Assembly: GCA_965225955.1 (NCBI GenBank)
Contig: CBDDBX010000017.1
Span: 19,044 to 83,043 of the forward strand
Direction: 5' to 3'
Source of the DNA: CBDDBX01 sp965225955
Lineage (GTDB): Bacteria > Acidobacteriota > Aminicenantia > UBA2199
DNA: 64,000 nt
Position 1 is the first letter of the stretch. Every line of letters starts with the position of its first letter. Below the pieces are notes generated by a model, which saw only the letters and a list, made by a program, of their open reading frames with translations, was not told the origin of the DNA and did no database searches. Shown here piece after piece: positions 60,210 to 64,000 of this stretch. The translations under genes and the position numbers were made by a program.

Positions 60210-62531
60210 GTGTTGAATAATATTGTACTTGAGGCTATTTTCAAGCATAGATTCTTTACCAGAATTCTATACTCATTTGCTCTTCTTTCTGTAATTTACT
60301 TATATGTGTATGCCATTCTTAATGTTGAAGAGAACTATAAAAACTACCTTAATGTAAAGGTTCTTGAAGACAGAATAAATGTTTATGTGAATACCGGAAA
60401 TCTGATTCATGAATTACAGAAAGAGCGGGGGTTATCTGCCGGATTTACTGGCGGTGGAGGTGCCCGGTTTATCTGGGAGTTACGTAATCAGCAGGTAAAA
60501 ACTGATGAAGCTTTTATTCGTCTTGGAAATTCCGGCTATAGCGGGAATGGGTATTTTGAAACCGGGCTGGAAAATTTAGTGGGACAAGTTAAGGGAGTCA
60601 GAAAGGAAATCCTTGACAGAGCTATTTTCCACAGGGAAGTTATGAGAAAGTATACAGATATCATTAATATTCTGATAAAAGAGATAGTAAAAACCAAAAG
60701 TGTTGTTTTGAGTCGGGAGCTGAACCGTCAGATACAGATCTATATACATCTGGTAAACAGTAAGGAGAGTGCAGGGCGGGAAAGAGCCATTTTAATGTCA
60801 TGCTTTTCAAGGAAATGGATATCTGCTGAAGATTATAAGGCGTTTGTTCTTTACAGTATGAATCAGGTAGTGGAGTTTAAGCATCTGGAAAGGCTTGCCA
60901 CAGAAAATATTAAGAGAGAGTTCGGCAAATTTACCGAATCTTCCCTAAATAAATCAGTTAATACGGTCAGGCGGCTTGTAGCTACATGGGGTGATAGCAG
61001 AGCCATTAACTATGAACCAGAGTTATGGTATAAAAAGGCAACCGCAAGAATAGACAAACTTCTGGAGCTGGAGCAGTATATTGTATCTCTTATAAAAGAG
61101 AGAGTGCTTTGGGAAGAAACAGAAGTAATCAGGAAATTAGTTGTTATGGGGTCTCTGGTGTTTTTTGTTAATCTTGTACTGGTTCTCTTCTACCTTTTCA
61201 TAAAAAGGCAGGAACAGATAATGACTCAGCTGGAAAGAACCCGTGACAGAGCCGAAGAGTCTGCAGAGTTTAAATCCCGGTTTCTTGCAAATATGTCACA
61301 TGAAATAAGGACACCACTTAATGGAATTCTGGGGGTGGGACAGTTTCTGGCAGAAACAACTCTTGATGAGAAGCAGAAGGAGTATGTGAAAATTATAAAT
61401 GAATCAGGTAGTCTCCTGATGGCTCTAATCAATGATATTCTTGATTATTCGAAGATTGAGGCTGGAAAACTGGATTTTGAAGAGACAGAGTTTTCTCTTG
61501 ATGATCTGGTAAATTCTGTAATGGGGCTTGTTAAAACTGTAGCTCACACCAAAAACCTGGAAATTCTGCTGTTATCAAAACTGCCTCCCGGAACAATAAT
61601 AAATGGTGATCCCACAAGAATCAGTCAGGTTCTGCTCAATTTATGCAACAATGCGGTAAAGTTTACTGATGAAGGCAGAGTTACTCTGACTATAGATCAG
61701 CTTAAGGAAACTGATTCTGAACTTGAGATTCTCTTTAGTGTTAAAGATACTGGTATAGGTATTTCTGAAGAGAATATAGGTAAAATTTTCGAAGTGTTCT
61801 CTCAGGCTGATTCATCAACGACAAGGCGATTTGGAGGAACCGGACTGGGGTTGGTAATATCCAGATCCCTTGTAGAGTTGATGGGTGGAGAAATTGGAGT
61901 CAGAAGTGAACCGGGAAAAGGTTCTGAATTCTGGTTTACCTGTATATCGCAAAAAAAGCAGTACTTAAAAAATGCATTTGAGAAAGGCAATGTAGATGCT
62001 GGAAGTAGTGATGATGAAGATATTTTAAATAGAAAGAAAGATATAAAGTTGTTACTTGCAGAGGATAACAGTGTTAATCGTCTTGTAGCTGAAGAGGTTC
62101 TGGTAAAGCTCGGATATAATCGCCCCGATTCTGCTGTTAATGGGAGAGAAGCTGTTAAAATGTGGGAGAATGGAAGTTACGACATGATTCTTATGGATTG
62201 TCAGATGCCCGAAATGGACGGTTTTGAAGCTACGGAAATAATAAGAAAGAGAGAGAATTCTTCAGATCGTGTTTTCATAATCGCTTTGACAGCAGATATA
62301 CTTGAAGGTTCATGGATGAGGTGTTTTGAGTCAGGTATGAATGGATATGTTTCCAAGCCTGTTGAACCAGCTAAACTGGACAGTTCAATTAAAAATTTCA
62401 TGAAATTCAGACATGAATCCGGGAGTTGCTGGGTAAATGATGGGGTGTTCTGTAAGAATATTGATGCTTCAAATATAGAGAATGCAATTCAGAACTGTCG
62501 GGAATGTAACAAAAACTTAGTTAATAATTAG
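60210..62531 (+). CDS. Hybrid sensor histidine kinase with NIT-type sensor
   Basis: 773 residues. One N-terminal membrane segment, a periplasmic helical sensor with the NIT phrase LIHELQKERGLSAGFTGG, a second membrane segment (about 310-330), a HisKA domain with phospho-His in NMSHEIRTPLNG, HATPase with NLCNNAVKFTDEG and FGGTGLGLVISRSLVE, and a C-terminal receiver with LLLAEDNSVNRL and ILMDCQMPEMDG. The ligand may be nitrate/nitrite as in NIT proteins (inference). The start is GTG (60210) or the next TTG; TATACT ends 7 nt before, no Shine-Dalgarno, so leaderless. Confidence 0.9.
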   Translation: MLNNIVLEAIFKHRFFTRILYSFALLSVIYLYVYAILNVEENYKNYLNVKVLEDRINVYVNTGNLIHELQKERGLSAGFTGGGGARFIWELRNQQVKTDEAFIRLGNSGYSGNGYFETGLENLVGQVKGVRKEILDRAIFHREVMRKYTDIINILIKEIVKTKSVVLSRELNRQIQIYIHLVNSKESAGRERAILMSCFSRKWISAEDYKAFVLYSMNQVVEFKHLERLATENIKREFGKFTESSLNKSVNTVRRLVATWGDSRAINYEPELWYKKATARIDKLLELEQYIVSLIKERVLWEETEVIRKLVVMGSLVFFVNLVLVLFYLFIKRQEQIMTQLERTRDRAEESAEFKSRFLANMSHEIRTPLNGILGVGQFLAETTLDEKQKEYVKIINESGSLLMALINDILDYSKIEAGKLDFEETEFSLDDLVNSVMGLVKTVAHTKNLEILLLSKLPPGTIINGDPTRISQVLLNLCNNAVKFTDEGRVTLTIDQLKETDSELEILFSVKDTGIGISEENIGKIFEVFSQADSSTTRRFGGTGLGLVISRSLVELMGGEIGVRSEPGKGSEFWFTCISQKKQYLKNAFEKGNVDAGSSDDEDILNRKKDIKLLLAEDNSVNRLVAEEVLVKLGYNRPDSAVNGREAVKMWENGSYDMILMDCQMPEMDGFEATEIIRKRENSSDRVFIIALTADILEGSWMRCFESGMNGYVSKPVEPAKLDSSIKNFMKFRHESGSCWVNDGVFCKNIDASNIENAIQNCRECNKNLVNN

Positions 62532-62555
62532 AGAAGAGGAGATTCTCCTCTTCTC
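62531..62555. terminator. Bidirectional hairpin between convergent genes
   Basis: Perfect 11-bp stem GAGAAGAGGAG/CTCCTCTTCTC with a 3-nt loop, at the 3' ends of the kinase and peptidase genes. On the minus strand it lies downstream of the peptidase stop. Confidence 0.65.
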
Positions 62556-62566
62556 AGATATATAGG

Positions 62567-64000
62567 CTATTTCTTTTTTGTTTTTTTATCGAATGCCTGA
62601 TTTCTTACCATATCTTCTGTTGAATATGGAGCTTTTCCTCCACCCAGATATTTATGGAACCATTCAAGATGTGCATTGTAGTAGATTGGCATTGATCTGG
62701 TGTTACTTGGCCAGTGACCATCATACTTGAATACAATAAGTCTTGAAGGAACCTTCATCTTCTGAAGATGTGTGAAGAACTGAAGACTCTGAGTGTATGG
62801 AACTCTGTAATCCAGCTCTCCTGTAATAACAAGACATGGAGTTTTGAACTTTGGAACATAAGACGATGGAGAAGCTTTCTGGTAGTACTCTTTATTACCC
62901 CATGAAGTACCTCCAAGATCCCATTCAGGGAACCAGAGCTCTTCAGTTGCGCCGTACATTGAATCCAGATCATAAACTCCCATCATAGCTGCAAGTGCTT
63001 TGTATCTGCCATTATCATTATGACCTTCAAGCCACATCATGGCATATCCACCCCATGACCAGCCCATTGCACCGATTCTATCTTTATCTACAAAGTCCAG
63101 GCCACCAAGATAGTCAGTTACTTTAATAATATCTTCCATACATTTGCCATCCCAGTCCTTTGAGATTGCAGCAGTGAAGTCCTGCCCGTAACCCGCGGAA
63201 CCATGAGGATTAGGGAAAGCTACAATATATCCTGCACCAGGATATACCTGCCAGTCACCTCTGAAAGAGTCTGTCCACTGCATCTGAGGACCGCCGTGAA
63301 CATTTAGAATAAGTGGATATTTTTTTGCAGGATCAAAGTTGTGTGGTTTAACAACAAAAACGTGAACCTTTTTGCCGTTTGCTCCTTCAACCCAGTGAGA
63401 TTCTGCAGGTCTGATATCGATTTTTTCTTCGATAGTTTTGTTAACAAAAGTTACTCTTTTCAGGCTTTTCTTCTTACCTGGAATATAACTCCATATCTCT
63501 CTTGGCTCTCCAACAGTGGATTTTGTGAAGAACATTTTGTTGGTTTTCTTCTGAATCTGAATCTGTGAAATATTGTGTCCCCCCAGAATCTTAACTCTTT
63601 TACCGTTTTTCAGATTCTGGTTATACAGAGGAACGTAACCTTTTTCCTGAACAGTAAAGTAGATAGATTTTGAATTCTTTGCCCATACTACTTCTCCAAT
63701 CCAGTTATCTATATCTTTTGTAAGGGTTCTTGATTTACCCGCAGCAATATCGTAGATTGCCAGCATCTTTCTGTCAGACTCATATCCTGGAGTTACATGG
63801 TGAGTGTAAGCGATATATTTCCCATCCGGGGAAAACTGAGGATAGCCGTCAAATGCTTTGTTTGGAGCAGTAATGTTTTTTATATTTGAAGGATTGGCAA
63901 CTTCAATAAGGAAGAGATCGCTGTTTGTTGAATTTGCTGCTTCTTTATCGTGATTAGCAACTACGCATACAAACCTGCCGTCCGGTGAAACTTCATAACC
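62567..64000 (-). CDS. S9-family serine peptidase (prolyl oligopeptidase type), 5' end outside window
   Basis: The frame is open to the right edge (more than 475 residues); the first visible part is a WD40/PD40-like propeller (SPDGRF..., QFSPDGKYIAY). The C-terminal alpha/beta hydrolase has the nucleophile GWSWGGYAMM, acid ITGELDYRVPYTQS and His in KYDGHWPSN, with NVHGGPQMQW as the oxyanion loop. Likely dipeptidyl or acylaminoacyl peptidase taking peptides from the periplasm, though the signal peptide is not in view. Confidence 0.9.
   Translation of the reverse strand, partial: GYEVSPDGRFVCVVANHDKEAANSTNSDLFLIEVANPSNIKNITAPNKAFDGYPQFSPDGKYIAYTHHVTPGYESDRKMLAIYDIAAGKSRTLTKDIDNWIGEVVWAKNSKSIYFTVQEKGYVPLYNQNLKNGKRVKILGGHNISQIQIQKKTNKMFFTKSTVGEPREIWSYIPGKKKSLKRVTFVNKTIEEKIDIRPAESHWVEGANGKKVHVFVVKPHNFDPAKKYPLILNVHGGPQMQWTDSFRGDWQVYPGAGYIVAFPNPHGSAGYGQDFTAAISKDWDGKCMEDIIKVTDYLGGLDFVDKDRIGAMGWSWGGYAMMWLEGHNDNGRYKALAAMMGVYDLDSMYGATEELWFPEWDLGGTSWGNKEYYQKASPSSYVPKFKTPCLVITGELDYRVPYTQSLQFFTHLQKMKVPSRLIVFKYDGHWPSNTRSMPIYYNAHLEWFHKYLGGGKAPYSTEDMVRNQAFDKKTKKK

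Overview
The window looks like a chromosomal stretch from a low-G+C, Gram-negative (outer-membrane-bearing) bacterium. Outer-membrane and envelope genes support a diderm: a 1003-residue TonB-dependent receptor with a carboxypeptidase-regulatory N-terminus, lipoproteins, a MacAB-like export set and HflKC. The pair of GWxTD-domain proteins, TPR proteins with signal peptides and a GxGPGEF-type six-bladed beta-propeller protein are typical of Acidobacteriota/Aminicenantota and related deep phyla; the phylum assignment is an inference. No phage, CRISPR array or insertion sequence with a transposase is visible.

Layout: (1) 1-4.26 kb, the end of a probable RiPP (ribosomally made, modified peptide) locus: a radical SAM/SPASM maturase cut by the left edge, a half-size ABC exporter, a secreted beta-propeller protein, and an easily missed 52-residue Cys-rich peptide (4052-4210) that I propose as the precursor, closed by a strong terminator. 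(2) 4.3-10.1 kb minus strand: def-fmt-rsmB-metallopeptidase-DUF362 operon. (3) 10.2-15.6 kb: sigma-54 activator with a degenerate receiver, mutL, xerC/D-type recombinase, an SRPBCC gene and its wrecked paralogue. (4) 16-24.4 kb: MBL protein, gpmI, MBL hydrolase, fba, metK, HD-GYP response regulator, then rimI-like/tsaB/RsbW-like on the minus strand. (5) 24.4-33.8 kb: mutS, VOC protein, a hypothetical secreted protein, ahcY with an ArsR-methyltransferase fusion, ligA, Nif3-like. (6) 33.8-38 kb: trpS inside a 224-bp inverted repeat, scpB-scpA-site-2 protease, and a 77-residue protein with a FliM-like start. (7) 38-50.4 kb: envelope cluster of TPR protein, tRNA-Phe, two GWxTD proteins, a CarboxypepD_reg/TPR protein, a BPL_N-type lipoprotein, a TonB receptor and hflKC. 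(8) 50.5-64 kb: efflux adaptor with two paralogous permeases and an ATPase, acyltransferase plus AMP-binding enzyme, aminotransferase, rmuC, NIT-type hybrid kinase, and an S9 peptidase cut by the right edge.

Two genome-wide themes stand out. First, many genes have a sigma-70-like -10 box ending exactly 6-7 nt before the start codon and no Shine-Dalgarno sequence, which predicts leaderless mRNAs; thirteen such starts are listed. Others (metK, fba, mutL, hflK, the peptide gene) use strong Shine-Dalgarno sites, so the organism appears to mix both modes. Second, intergenic regions carry at least three small repeat families: GTAGGGG-flanked palindromes, elements with ends like GGCTGTCTCAAAAC, and an about 80-bp CTCACC...GGTGAG element found in the trpS inverted repeats and twice in the SRPBCC pseudogene region.
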